NCBI GenBank assembly: GCA_035762175.1
Contig: DASTPP010000374.1
Coordinates: 144,869-208,868, forward strand
Length of the DNA stretch: 64,000 bases
Source: DASTPP01 sp035762175
Lineage (GTDB): Bacteria > Myxococcota_A > Polyangia > Polyangiales > Polyangiaceae
Reading direction: 5' to 3'
Each line of letters opens with the position of its first letter. Position 1 is the stretch's first letter. The notes under the pieces are model-generated. The model was not told where the DNA came from, did not search any database, and was given only the letters and a program-made list of their open reading frames with translations. Positions 52,141 to 60,209 of the stretch are shown here, one piece after another. A program made the position numbers and the translations under genes.

Positions 52141-52174
52141 TTGACGAAGGGTGCCGAGTTGGCACACTCGGCAC
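52141..52174 (+). promoter_or_regulatory. Promoter/operator abutting the Fis-type gene
   Basis: TTGACG (52141-52146) is followed 16 bp later by a weak -10, CACACT (52163-52168). A perfect 9-bp inverted repeat GTGCCGAGT / ACTCGGCAC (52151-52159, 52166-52174) ends exactly at the base before the GTG start at 52175. The expected transcription start coincides with the GTG. Confidence 0.55.
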
Positions 52175-52528
52175 GTGCCCGACTCGACGCTCCCTCCCGG
52201 GCCGAAACGCGCCGCCGATCGCGGCCGTCGCCCGCTCGCGGCGGCCGCCCCCCGGCGCGCCGCCGCGGCCGCGGTGGCACACCCCAGACCGCCGGCCGCC
52301 GCCCGCGTGGCGAAGGCCCCGCCCCCGCTGGCGCCCCTCCAGAGGGCCGAACGCTGGCGCATCCTCGAAGCGCTGCGGCGCCACCGGGGGAACCGCCTGC
52401 GCGCCGCCGAAGCCCTCGGCATGCCGCGGCGCACGTTCTACCGGCGGCTCGACGCGCACGGCATCCAGCCGGCGGGCGCGTCGGGGCGGCGCACCCGCAC
52501 GCGCCGGCGCGGTCCGGGCACGGCGTAG
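52175..52528 (+). CDS. Fis-type helix-turn-helix DNA-binding protein
   Basis: 117 aa from GTG 52175. The C-terminal 45 residues, ERWRILEALRRHRGNRLRAA then EALGMPRRTFYRRLDAHGI, are the Fis/NtrC-type HTH. The N-terminal part is Ala/Pro/Arg-rich and disordered. The inverted repeat at its 5' end suggests self-regulation. Confidence 0.75.
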   Translation: MPDSTLPPGPKRAADRGRRPLAAAAPRRAAAAAVAHPRPPAAARVAKAPPPLAPLQRAERWRILEALRRHRGNRLRAAEALGMPRRTFYRRLDAHGIQPAGASGRRTRTRRRGPGTA

Positions 52529-52604
52529 GCCCCGGCGCTCGACCGCACGAGCCTTCGGCGCCGGCAAGAGGGGGGCGTAGCGGGCGCGGGGGCCGGAGGG
52601 CGCG

Positions 52605-52892
52605 TCAGCGCCGCGTGATCGGCCGCTGCGCCCCGTGCCGGACCCGGACGACGAGGACGCCCTTCTTCTCGCGGACGTAGAAGAGCACGAGCGGCGGCAC
52701 GAGCCACCGGCGCACGCGCCGCCCGTCGCGCAGCATCAGCTCCGGGCCGTCCACGCCGCCCGCCTCCAGCAGGTCGAGCGCGTACTTGACCGCGGCCCGC
52801 AGGCGCGGGCCCGCGGCCGGCGCGACGACGTTCATGTAGGCGAGCTGGCCGGCGAGCTCGCGGCGCGCGACCGCCAGGAAGCGGACGGTCAC
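52605..52892 (-). CDS. parE: RelE/ParE-superfamily toxin
   Basis: 95 aa. N-terminal VRFLAVARRELAGQLAYMNV and the C-terminal strands RRWLVPPLVLFYVREKKGVL and VVRVRHGAQRP are typical ParE order (the R-x-x-H/G-x-R-x-P end). ATG 52892 overlaps the antitoxin stop (ATGA). ParE toxins block DNA gyrase; with its partner it would stabilise the prophage. Confidence 0.85.
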   Translation of the reverse strand: MTVRFLAVARRELAGQLAYMNVVAPAAGPRLRAAVKYALDLLEAGGVDGPELMLRDGRRVRRWLVPPLVLFYVREKKGVLVVRVRHGAQRPITRR

Positions 52893-53071
52893 GCGACGGC
52901 GCGGCCGATGGCGGCGAGCATCTCGTCGATGGCCGCGAACACTTCTTCGGCGGGCTCGCCCTCTTCGACCTCGGCCTCGTCGAGCGCGGCCTCGAGGTCG
53001 GGGTCATCGACGTACTCGACCTCCTGCTCGTCGGAGGGGGGCGCGCCCAGAGGGTTCGTGGACATGCCCAC
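52889..53071 (-). CDS. Cognate antitoxin of the ParE-type toxin
   Basis: 60 aa, very acidic (VEYVDDPDLEAALDEAEVEE), with a C-terminal helix (VFAAIDEMLAAIGRAVA). It precedes and overlaps the toxin gene. No clear DNA-binding domain is seen, unlike ParD, so it may be a toxin-binding-only antitoxin. Start 53071 or 53065. Confidence 0.7.
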   Translation of the reverse strand: MGMSTNPLGAPPSDEQEVEYVDDPDLEAALDEAEVEEGEPAEEVFAAIDEMLAAIGRAVA

Positions 53072-53496
53072 GTTCTACCACGGCCGGGTCCGGCATGCCG
53101 AGCGCGCGGCCCTGGCCCGGCCGGGCAACGAGCCGGGGCCGACGGGGGGCCGAGCGGTGGTCGCTCTGAATTGCGACCGAGGGCGGCCGAGGGCGGCCGA
53201 AGAACCCGGGGGCGATGAGCCCGAGCGGCGCGCCCGCGGCGCCGCCGCCCGACGACGGGCCGGCGAAGGCGCCGGGCTGACGGGCGCCGATGCCAGCGCC
53301 CAGACGCTCGGACGCCCGGGCGCTTGTCGGCAACCGGTCGCCGGCGCTACCATGAACGCCTCTGGCCGGCTCACCCGGGCGACCGGCCGGGCCCGCCCCG
53401 GCAGACCGGCGCCCTGCGCCCCACCCCTGGCCCGCCGCGTGCGGGTTCACCCCTTGCCGACGCCCCCGGCGGCCACCCGCCCCGGGGCGTCGCCTT
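53072..53496. other. Intergenic, nothing convincing
   Basis: Long GC-driven frames exist on both strands but none has a start with protein-like sequence. A small GAGGGCGGCC direct repeat lies near 53180. It probably contains the promoter for the toxin-antitoxin pair. Confidence 0.5.
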
Positions 53497-53703
53497 TCAG
53501 GCCCGCCCCGCCTCGACGAGCCGCCAGCGCCGGCCCCGGTCGTCGAACCCGGCGCCCCGGCAGGGGGCGCCGGGGGTGAGCCGCACGAGGTGCAGCTCGA
53601 GGGCGACGCCGGCGCGCGGGGGTAGCTCGAGCACGCCGAGCAGGCGCGGCGAGGTCGGGTGGCGGAGGCGGGAGCGGGGGAACCAGCGGGGTCGGTGGGC
53701 CAT
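53497..53703 (-). CDS. Small basic protein (68 aa)
   Basis: ATG 53703. Product MAHRPRWFPRSRLRHPTSPR followed by a strand-rich section (LLGVLELPPRAGVALELHLV) and GAGFDDRGRRWRLVEAGRA. Looks like a small beta fold with a basic N-terminus. No family. It shares the minus-strand orientation of the toxin-antitoxin pair. Confidence 0.5.
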   Translation of the reverse strand: MAHRPRWFPRSRLRHPTSPRLLGVLELPPRAGVALELHLVRLTPGAPCRGAGFDDRGRRWRLVEAGRA

Positions 53704-53790
53704 GAGGGCCCTTCGGCCGGCGCCCGGCACGGTTGCCTCAATTCGCACCACGAAGATCGACCTACCCCGCCCGTGGTAGCCTGCGCCGCC

Positions 53791-54636
53791 ATGAGCGGGC
53801 GGGGAGCGCGGCGGGCGGGGTGGTCGGTTGCGTGGGCGGCGTTCGTTGGGGCCGCCGGGTGTCAGGTGCTCTTCGGGGTCGACGTCGGCGAGCTCGGCCC
53901 CCAGGACGAAGGGGGCGCCGGGAGGGCCGGGGCGGCGGCCGGAATGGGGTCGACGCCGCCGCAAGGCGCGGGCGGTAGCACGGCAGCTTCGGGCGCCGGC
54001 GGCACGAACGGTACGGGCGGCGGCCCAGGGGGACAAGGCGGCGTCGGCGGCATCCTCGGTCCGGGGGGGCAAGGTGGTGTGGGCGGGTCGTCGGGCGCGG
54101 GCGGGGGCGCGCCGACCGAGTGCGACGAGAGCAAGGGCGAGTTCGGCAAGGTGAGCGCGCCCGGCTCGTGCTTCTTCCTCTTGGCCGAGGGCTCGAAGGC
54201 GACGCCGCCCGGCAGCTCGCGCACCGAATGGTCATGGGACGAGGCCCGCAACGACTGCAACGCGCTCTCGTCGCAGCTCGCTTCGCTGGCGAGCGGGGCC
54301 GAGTACGACGAGCTGCGTTCCTACCTGTTCGAGGGCGGGGGCGATTCGCAGGTCGACAGCGACGTATGGATCGGCGCGCGCACGGACGCGCCCGTGCCCG
54401 CGACGCCGCAAGAGCTCGCGTACCTGTTCACGTGGCAGAGCGGCGAACCCTGGACGTACTCCACCTTCGGCAATTGGCCCTGGCGCGACGACGAGCCGGC
54501 CCTGAACCCCAACGATCTCGAGCGCTGCGTCGAGATGCGCTACGATTTCTCGTTCGAGATGAACAACCGCGCGTGCGACGAGCGCCTGCGCTTCGTGCTC
54601 TGCGAGCGCGACGCGACGGCGGCGCGCGGGCGCTGA
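53791..54636 (+). CDS. Secreted lipoprotein with C-type lectin domain
   Basis: 281 aa. Signal peptide with lipobox AAGC (VAWAAFVGAAGCQVLFG; the Cys-Gln-x-LFG start is common in Polyangiales lipoproteins). Gly-rich linker about 40-108. C-type lectin-like domain from about 110 to 275 with SCFFLLAEGSKATPP, WDEARNDCNALSSQLASLAS, VWIGARTDA, WRDDEPALNPNDLERCVEMR and FVLCER. The Cys pairs and the WIG and ND-type loop fit the fold. Probably displayed on the cell surface and able to bind glycans or proteins. Begins the cargo block of the prophage. Confidence 0.85.
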   Translation: MSGRGARRAGWSVAWAAFVGAAGCQVLFGVDVGELGPQDEGGAGRAGAAAGMGSTPPQGAGGSTAASGAGGTNGTGGGPGGQGGVGGILGPGGQGGVGGSSGAGGGAPTECDESKGEFGKVSAPGSCFFLLAEGSKATPPGSSRTEWSWDEARNDCNALSSQLASLASGAEYDELRSYLFEGGGDSQVDSDVWIGARTDAPVPATPQELAYLFTWQSGEPWTYSTFGNWPWRDDEPALNPNDLERCVEMRYDFSFEMNNRACDERLRFVLCERDATAARGR

Positions 54637-54720
54637 GCGGCCGGGGGCGCCCAAACGCCGGCCGATGCCCAGGCCGGCGAACACGTAGCAACCGCCGGCG
54701 GGGCTGGCCGAAGGGCAGGC

Positions 54721-55029
54721 ATGACGCCCTTTCTTCGCCGCTTCGACCCCTCCGCCGCCCTGCTGCTCGCCCCCGCCGCCGTCGGCCTCGCCCTCGCCGC
54801 GGCTTGCTCCCGCCCGTCCGACCCGCTCGTGCCCTGCGCCGGGCCCGCGACCGTCTGCGGGCGCGAGGCCGACACGAAGGTCTGCGACGGGGGGTGGGCG
54901 TTCGAGTGCTCGTACGACCCCGCCGAGGGCCGGTGCGCCTGGCGGTCGTGGGGCTCGCCCAGCGGGGGCGAGCCCGAGGCGATGGGGCCGATCGCGGCGG
55001 GCGGGGCGTGCGAGTCGTCAAATCGCTGA
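54721..55029 (+). CDS. Small cysteine-rich lipoprotein (102 aa)
   Basis: Signal peptide ending LALAAACSRP, so lipidation at Cys 29 is likely. Six further Cys in the mature part (VPCAGPATVCGREADTKVCD, FECSYDP, RCAWRSW) suggest disulfides. No family recognised. Confidence 0.7.
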   Translation: MTPFLRRFDPSAALLLAPAAVGLALAAACSRPSDPLVPCAGPATVCGREADTKVCDGGWAFECSYDPAEGRCAWRSWGSPSGGEPEAMGPIAAGGACESSNR

Positions 55030-55442
55030 GGGCGCTCGAAGACACACTGCACGCGCTGCGGCCTCGCCGGCACCAGCCGCGCGACCTGGCGTGGTGGATG
55101 GGGCCGAGGCCGGCATTAGCCACCTCACTTCGAGCCTCGAACGAGTTCCTAAGAAAAACGACGGCTCAGGGTTTTTACCTAAAGCCGACGAAGGTTGTCC
55201 GTGGCCCTTGCGCTGCGGCGCTTCGAGGCCATCTTAAGCAAAGAGACGTGCCACCTGGCGGGCACGTCGATGGGGGAGAAGGAAGTGGTTGCTGCGGCCG
55301 CGGAGCGGTCGCGAGCGAGGGAGTGGTCCGGGGCCCCCTCGGCGGGCCGCGTGCGTCTGTGCGCGCGGCCTGTCAGGCGGGTTCTTTTGTTCACAACGTC
55401 GGTGCGTGAATTGAGTCGTGTTGTTATTTTAAGGGGCTTTCT
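55030..55442. other. Intergenic, no gene seen
   Basis: GC falls toward the right end, where an AT-rich stretch (TTGTTATTTTAAGGGG) provides a ribosome site and probably the promoter of the gene at 55443. I could not place -35/-10 boxes with normal spacing. Confidence 0.5.
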
Positions 55443-56087
55443 ATGCGCAGTGTTGGTTCTTTTTCGTTCGTGGTTGTTGCACTGTTCGCTTCGGCTTTCG
55501 CGGGCTGCGGCTCGCCGGAGGAATCCGAGATGCCGGTGTCCTCGCTCGATAATGGGGTCGGAGATGACCGCCTGAATGTCGAAGAGGTGACCGAAGTCGA
55601 GGGCCTGGACGGTCAGCAAGAGCCCGGCTCCGACGGCACGAGCATCGAAGGGGTGGCAGCAGAGGGCGAACAGGCTCGTATAACTGACTCTGGCGCATGC
55701 AACTCTGTGCCCCCGCTGGACCTCTACAAGCAGGTTCTCTACAACGGCAACGGAACCGACCGGAACTACCCAGCCAAGTTGCACGGTAAAACCGTTCGAT
55801 TGATGAACGGCGGGGCGTTCAACCAGTCTTATGCAGTGGTGGAAAACCCGAGCGCCGGCGACATCGTCTCGATCGACCGAGCGACCGACTCTGACAAGAA
55901 GAACACCACCAAGAAGTGGTGGAAGACTAGCGAGATCCGAGGCTGGGAATACTGCCAGACGAAAACCGGCTCGGGGGGGAAGTGGCTGTCGCCTTCGATG
56001 AATAACTGGCACGTTCCTATGCGGGTGTGCCTGCGGCACAAGGGCGCTCTACAGTGCACGAACGTATGGTACGCCGATCAGTCCTGA
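55443..56087 (+). CDS. Secreted lipoprotein of low GC (214 aa)
   Basis: ATG 55443, AAGGGG about 8 bases upstream. Signal peptide with lipobox SAFAGC; acidic linker; a domain from about residue 80 with NSVPPLDLYKQVLYNGNGTD and MRVCLRHKGALQCTNVWYAD. Four Cys could form disulfides. Codons are clearly less GC-rich than in most neighbours, a sign of foreign origin. No family. Confidence 0.7.
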   Translation: MRSVGSFSFVVVALFASAFAGCGSPEESEMPVSSLDNGVGDDRLNVEEVTEVEGLDGQQEPGSDGTSIEGVAAEGEQARITDSGACNSVPPLDLYKQVLYNGNGTDRNYPAKLHGKTVRLMNGGAFNQSYAVVENPSAGDIVSIDRATDSDKKNTTKKWWKTSEIRGWEYCQTKTGSGGKWLSPSMNNWHVPMRVCLRHKGALQCTNVWYADQS

Positions 56088-56142
56088 CATCGTTGTTCGA
56101 TCGCGCCCGACTCAGGGGGCATGGTGAGCGCATCTAATGGCT

Positions 56143-56177
56143 GAAAAACGAACGCCCCGCCGGCGGGGGCGGGGCGT
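56143..56177 (-). terminator. Intrinsic terminator (minus strand)
   Basis: ACGCCCCGCC / GGCGGGGCGT (56152-56177) with a 6-nt loop is followed on the minus strand by TCGTTTTTC. It ends the leftward unit containing the fragments at 56211-56905. Confidence 0.8.
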
Positions 56178-56210
56178 CTGGGCCTGAGGGCAAGAGGGTA
56201 AGGGGCGGGG

Positions 56211-56427
56211 TCAGTCGAGCGAGGCGCCCTCGGGCAAGTAGCCCTCGCGGGGTAGCGGCAGGGCGGCGAAGTCGACCCAGCCGACGACGCGCCGGCCGAC
56301 GAGGGGCGCCCGGGGGAGAGGTTCGGCACGTCCGCGCGCCTCGCGGGCGAGGGCGAGCGTTCGGCAAACGCCAGCGTCGTCGGGCCCCTCGGCGTCGCCG
56401 GCGGGGGGGGCAAGCGGGCGTAGTCAC
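56211..56427 (-). pseudogene. C-terminal fragment of a small protein
   Basis: A frame ending at 56211 reads DDAGVCRTLALAREARGRAE and then RRVVGWVDFAALPLPREGYL, clearly protein-like, but it opens directly after a TGA with no start codon, next to a run of eight G. Either the 5' end was lost or a frameshift in the G run separated it from an upstream start. Function unknown. Confidence 0.5.
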
Positions 56428-56473
56428 CCCCCACGGCGCCGAATCATCGCGCAGGCGCGCGCCCGGGGCGCAT

Positions 56474-56593
56474 GGGGGTGACTACGCGGCGTTGAGCGCT
56501 TGAGCGACCTTGCCGCGGGTCGCCTTCGTCGCCCGGACGCTCGGCTCGGCGCCCCCCACGCGCGCGCCGGACGCATTGGGGGTGACTACGCGG
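56474..56593. repeat. Direct repeats GGGGGTGACTACGCGG at gene ends
   Basis: Identical 16-bp copies at 56474-56489 and 56578-56593, plus an inverted 13-bp copy at 56419-56431. On the minus strand each direct copy contains the TAG stop of a short frame (ending GLGAA and ALNAA). The tiny frame between them (56482-56559, GTG start) would give a 25-residue peptide. Confidence 0.7.
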
Positions 56594-56905
56594 CCCCCAG
56601 GCCCTTCTGCACGACCTCGTACGCGAGGTTGATTTCCGCCATGCGCTCGGTCGCCGCGCGCTCGGCCCCCCGGTAGCGGTCGGGGTGGTGCCGGACGGCG
56701 AGGCGCCGGTAGGCCTTCCGGGCCTCGTCCGCCGAGCACGGCCAGCGGAGCCCGAGCGCGACGGCGCCGTGGCGAGGTATCGACCCTCGCGGGGCAGAGG
56801 GCGGGCGCGGCCGACCTCGAGCCCGTCGGTGAGCCGGCGATCGAACTTGTCAAACCAATCAAACTTCAAGCGCGCGCGCGAAAGCGGCGCGGTCAAGCGC
56901 GACAT
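56586..56905 (-). pseudogene. J-domain protein gene, apparently frameshifted
   Basis: The frame ending at TAG 56586 encodes a J-domain: LGLRWPCSADEARKAYRRLA, VRHHPDRYRGAERAATERMA and EINLAYEVVQKGLGAA, including the HPD tripeptide. Its N-terminal continuation lies in another frame: from ATG 56905, a protein-like start KFDWFDKFDRRLTDGLEVGR up to about 56775, after which that frame turns to nonsense. A single frameshift near 56770 would join them into one protein of about 105 residues. Phages use J-domain proteins to recruit host DnaK; this copy is probably inactive unless frameshifting occurs. Confidence 0.65.
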
Positions 56906-57128
56906 TGCGTAACACGTGACATTCTTCACAAGGTCGCAATCGTGCGCGGCGAGAAGTAATTGGCTTCTGCCGTCACGTTCTGGGTATTAAGATGATTCGC
57001 ACGTGACGGCCCGCGGGCGCCGCGGGGTCGGGCCGAGCGCCGGCCGCCCGTCGGCGAAAGTGCGCAGTTCGCATGCTTCTCGCCCGGCCGGTCGCGGCCC
57101 GCACGAACGACAAAGGAAGAGACGAATC

Positions 57129-58838
57129 ATGATCGAAACAGTGCGCGCGAGGCTGCTGGCTGCCGTGGTCGGGGGGGTGGTTTTGGGCGGCGCCGCCGTC
57201 GCTTGCGGCGTGCCGGGCGACGTCGACGTCGACGCCGGCGCCGAAAAGGTCGGCACCACGACCGTGACGTTCGAAGAGTTCGAAGCCCGCACCTACCGCG
57301 AGCCCGACACCGGCGTCTACATCGTCGACGGCGACACCCCGATGGCCACCCGCGAAGCGCTCTACCACTTCTGGGCGACGTACGTGCAGCCCGGGGCGCT
57401 CGCCATTGCGAACCTGGGCACCGACTACGCCAGCGACTTGAGCTGGGGCCTCGCGCAGCAAGAGAACATCTCGTACTGCGTGAGCACCGCGTTCGGCAGC
57501 AAATACACCCAGGTGGTGCAGGCCATGGCCGCGGCGGCGGCCGACTGGCAGGCGGCGGCGCGCGTCCGGTTCGTCTACCGCGCCGACCAAGACGGCGCGT
57601 GCACCCCGAGCAACAACAATGTCGTCTTCGACGTGAACCCGACGTCGGGCCAGCCTTACCAGGCGCGCGCATTCTTCCCGCCGTTCGCCCCCGGCGACGT
57701 CCGGGCGAACCAAAACGTTCTCATCGACGCGCAGGCCTTCGGCGACCTCAGCCCGCTGACGTTCACGGGCTTGCTCCGGCACGAGCTCGGGCACGTGCTC
57801 GGCTTCCGCCACGAGCACATCCGGCCGGAGGCGGGGTCCTGTACCTCAGAGGGCACCGCCGGCTGGCGCGCCCTCACCCCGTACGATTCGGCCTCCGTCA
57901 TGCATTATTGGTTTTGCAACGGCACGCACCAGGGCGACTACGTCCTCACCGCGCTCGACCGCGCGGGCGTCGTCGCGAAGTACGGCCCCAAGGGCTCGCT
58001 CTGCCGACCGACGAAGCTGAGCTGGAGCGCGCAGAGCCTGCCCCACGCCGTCGGCCGCGCCGACGCCGACGGCTGGTCGGCCAACATGTCGCAAGACCCG
58101 GTCGGGCACCTGCAATACGGGCCCTACACCGCCGACGTCACCGCCGGCCCGCACGCCGCCGTCTGGAACTTGATGATCGACAACAACACCGCCAACGATC
58201 AGGCCATCGTGCGCCTCGACGTCGTCGACGCGAGCACGGGCGGCACCGTGCTCGCGTCGCGCGAGCTCAGGCGCAAAGAGTGGCGAAAGGCCTTCGAGTA
58301 CCAGGCCTTCACCGTGCCCTTCGCGCTCGACGCCTCGCGGGCCGGCCACGCGATCGAGTTCCGCGTGCTCTGGTACAAGGCCGCCTACGTCCGCCTCCAC
58401 AGCGTCTACGCCGACCCCGCTTGCCTGTCGGCGCCCCAGAGCTGGGGCGCGCAGGGCCTGCCCCACCTCATCGGCCGCGCCGACGCCGACGGCTGGTCGG
58501 CCAACATGTCGCAAGACCCGTCGGGGTACCTGCAGTACGGGCCCTACACCGCCGCCGTCACCGCCGGCCCGCACACCGCCATCTGGAACTTGATGATCGA
58601 CAACAACACCAGCAACAACCAGGCGGTCATGCTGCTCGACGTCGTCGACGCGAGCACGGGCGGCACCGTGCTCGCGTCACGCCAGCTCGCGCGCACCGAG
58701 TGGACCGCGCCGTTCCAGTATCAGTCTTTCGCGGTGCCCTTCGCGCTCGACGGCTCGCGGGTCGGCCACGCGATCGAGTTTCGCGCGTTCTGGTACAACG
58801 TCGCTTACGTCCGCGAGCAGAGCGTGAGCGTCGACTGA
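57129..58838 (+). CDS. Metzincin-type zinc metalloprotease lipoprotein with two tandem C-terminal domains
   Basis: 569 aa from ATG 57129 (AGGAAGAG upstream). Lipobox-like VACG near residue 23. Catalytic helix HELGHVLGFRHEH near 218-230 is the metzincin zinc motif HExxHxxGxxH; the Met-turn is SVMHYWF near 257. Cys pairs nearby may be disulfides. From about 295 two near-identical domains of 140 residues follow, with repeated GRADADGWSANMSQDP and LDVVDASTGGTVLASR, likely beta-sandwich binding modules. An extracellular protease carried as prophage cargo. Confidence 0.9.
   Translation: MIETVRARLLAAVVGGVVLGGAAVACGVPGDVDVDAGAEKVGTTTVTFEEFEARTYREPDTGVYIVDGDTPMATREALYHFWATYVQPGALAIANLGTDYASDLSWGLAQQENISYCVSTAFGSKYTQVVQAMAAAAADWQAAARVRFVYRADQDGACTPSNNNVVFDVNPTSGQPYQARAFFPPFAPGDVRANQNVLIDAQAFGDLSPLTFTGLLRHELGHVLGFRHEHIRPEAGSCTSEGTAGWRALTPYDSASVMHYWFCNGTHQGDYVLTALDRAGVVAKYGPKGSLCRPTKLSWSAQSLPHAVGRADADGWSANMSQDPVGHLQYGPYTADVTAGPHAAVWNLMIDNNTANDQAIVRLDVVDASTGGTVLASRELRRKEWRKAFEYQAFTVPFALDASRAGHAIEFRVLWYKAAYVRLHSVYADPACLSAPQSWGAQGLPHLIGRADADGWSANMSQDPSGYLQYGPYTAAVTAGPHTAIWNLMIDNNTSNNQAVMLLDVVDASTGGTVLASRQLARTEWTAPFQYQSFAVPFALDGSRVGHAIEFRAFWYNVAYVREQSVSVD
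58021..58838. repeat. 420-bp internal tandem duplication in the protease gene
   Basis: Bases 58051-58100 are identical to 58471-58520 (50 of 50), and long similar tracts continue at the same 420-bp spacing. Conservation at synonymous sites points to a recent duplication or gene conversion of the C-terminal domain. Confidence 0.9.
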
Positions 58839-59155
58839 CCGAGCGTCGGGGTGGTTATGTGAAGAACATGGCGTTTCGCGCTCTCATGCCGCGCGGGCCG
58901 TACGTCGTCCGAGAGGGCACGACGCGAAGACCTGAGGCCAACTGTGCGCGCCGCTGAGCGGGCGACGACAAACGCGCACAGAGAGAACGGCGAGCGCCCG
59001 GTGGATTTGCTTGACGAAGGGCCCCGAAGAGAAGGCAATCCGACTGGGGCCCGAACGACGCGCCGCCGGCGCCGCTCGCGCCATCACACCCGCCGCACAA
59101 GGGCAGCTTTCTGACGCGACTCGCGGCGCGAGGGGAGCACGTTGGCGAAAGGCGC
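58839..59155. other. Intergenic, no firm gene
   Basis: A 29-codon frame from ATG 58868 (MAFRALMPRGPYVVREGTTR) is the only candidate and is weak. GC drops toward the promoter of the next gene. Confidence 0.45.
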
Positions 59156-59190
59156 TTGGCGACCGAATTTGATGTGGCTAGAATTCGGTC
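59156..59190 (+). promoter_or_regulatory. Promoter with operator; predicted leaderless start
   Basis: TTGGCG (59156-59161), 17-bp spacer, TAGAAT (59179-59184). A perfect 9-bp inverted repeat GACCGAATT / AATTCGGTC (59161-59169, 59182-59190) overlaps the -10 and ends at the base before the GTG start (59191). The expected transcription start is the G of GTG. Confidence 0.72.
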
Positions 59191-59844
59191 GTGCCCTGGA
59201 CGTCGCTCGACGAGGAAGAATTGCGCTGGCGCTTCGACGGCTCGGCCGAGGCGGCCCTCGGGCTGCGCTCGTGGCTCGGGCCGATGATCGACCGGCGCGC
59301 GAGCGGCGTGACGGGGCGCGGCTCCGACCCGGCGCTGCGCGACTACGGCGCCGAGGCCAAGCGCGTCGCCGCGATCGACGCCGTGCTCGCCCGGGTCACC
59401 GAGGCGGGCAGGGCGGGGGCCCGCCACGTGCGCGTGCTGCGCGCCCAGTACGGGCCCGAGCCGGCGGGGCTCGAGGGCCTCGACCACCTGAAACTCGCCC
59501 CGCTCATGCTCGCCCTCGGGGGACTGTCGGGCGACAAGCTGAAGGCCCTGCACTGCCGGGCGCTCGGCGGGGACCCGAAGGCGATGGCCACAATCGCCGA
59601 CCTGCAGGGCCGCGCCGACGGCGCCCTCGCCGGCGCGCAGAGGGCGTACGGCGACGCGAAGGAGCGGGGCGAGGACGGGCCCGAGCGGCGCGAGCGCCGG
59701 GCCGAGCGCCAGGCCAGGCGAGAGGCGGAGCGCCGCGAGGCCTTCGCCGGCCGTCTCGACGCCGGGGGCGGCGTCGTCTTCGCCGGGGCGCCCGGACGCT
59801 TAGGCCGCCGGATGCCCGGGCGTTCGATTTCTGTTGCCGCCTGA
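59191..59844 (+). CDS. Prophage protein of unknown function (217 aa)
   Basis: GTG 59191, directly after the inverted repeat. N-terminus MPWTSLDEEELRWRFDGSAE; mostly helical, with a Glu/Arg-rich stretch near 165-190 (ERRERRAERQARREAERREA). A similar helical layout is found in small DNA-binding phage proteins placed upstream of terminase genes. No family assigned. Confidence 0.65.
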   Translation: MPWTSLDEEELRWRFDGSAEAALGLRSWLGPMIDRRASGVTGRGSDPALRDYGAEAKRVAAIDAVLARVTEAGRAGARHVRVLRAQYGPEPAGLEGLDHLKLAPLMLALGGLSGDKLKALHCRALGGDPKAMATIADLQGRADGALAGAQRAYGDAKERGEDGPERRERRAERQARREAERREAFAGRLDAGGGVVFAGAPGRLGRRMPGRSISVAA

Positions 59845-59875
59845 GCCCGTCCGTGCCCTCCTAAGGCAGCTACGC

Positions 59876-60100
59876 GTGTATCCGCCGCGCAAGCATTACA
59901 CCGTCGAGCAGCTCTGCGAGATGGGCGACCTGTCGAAAAAGCAGGTCTATTCGCTCCTCAAGAGGGCCGGCTTCCAACGCCCCGGGGGCCCGCGCACCAA
60001 GTGGCGCGTACCCCACGACGAGTTGGTGCTGCGGCTGCCGCTGTTCGTCAGCTCGCACCGCACGGTCGAGGCCGCGAAGCGCGGCCGCAGCGCGGCGTAG
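59876..60100 (+). CDS. Small helix-turn-helix protein (74 aa)
   Basis: GTG 59876 has AAGG nine bases upstream; a TTG at 59834 overlapping the previous gene would add 14 residues. HTH: YTVEQLCEMGDLSKKQVYSL, LKRAGFQRPGG, then TKWRVPHDELVLRLP. Resembles MerR/excisionase-class DNA-binding domains. Regulator or packaging accessory. Confidence 0.65.
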   Translation: MYPPRKHYTVEQLCEMGDLSKKQVYSLLKRAGFQRPGGPRTKWRVPHDELVLRLPLFVSSHRTVEAAKRGRSAA

Positions 60101-60209
60101 CCCTACGCGCCCGCCCCCGGCGCAGACCCGAGCGCCCCCGCCACGAGTTCCCTCCCGCGGCCGCGGGGCGCTCGGCTTTGCCCCGCGGAGCCGCCTGGCT
60201 TCGCCACCC

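Noticed and set aside
52151..52175. Sigma-54 promoter (TGGCAC element) before the Fis-type gene
   Set aside because: The -12 GC dinucleotide is not at the required spacing from the GG; the match is produced by the inverted repeat.
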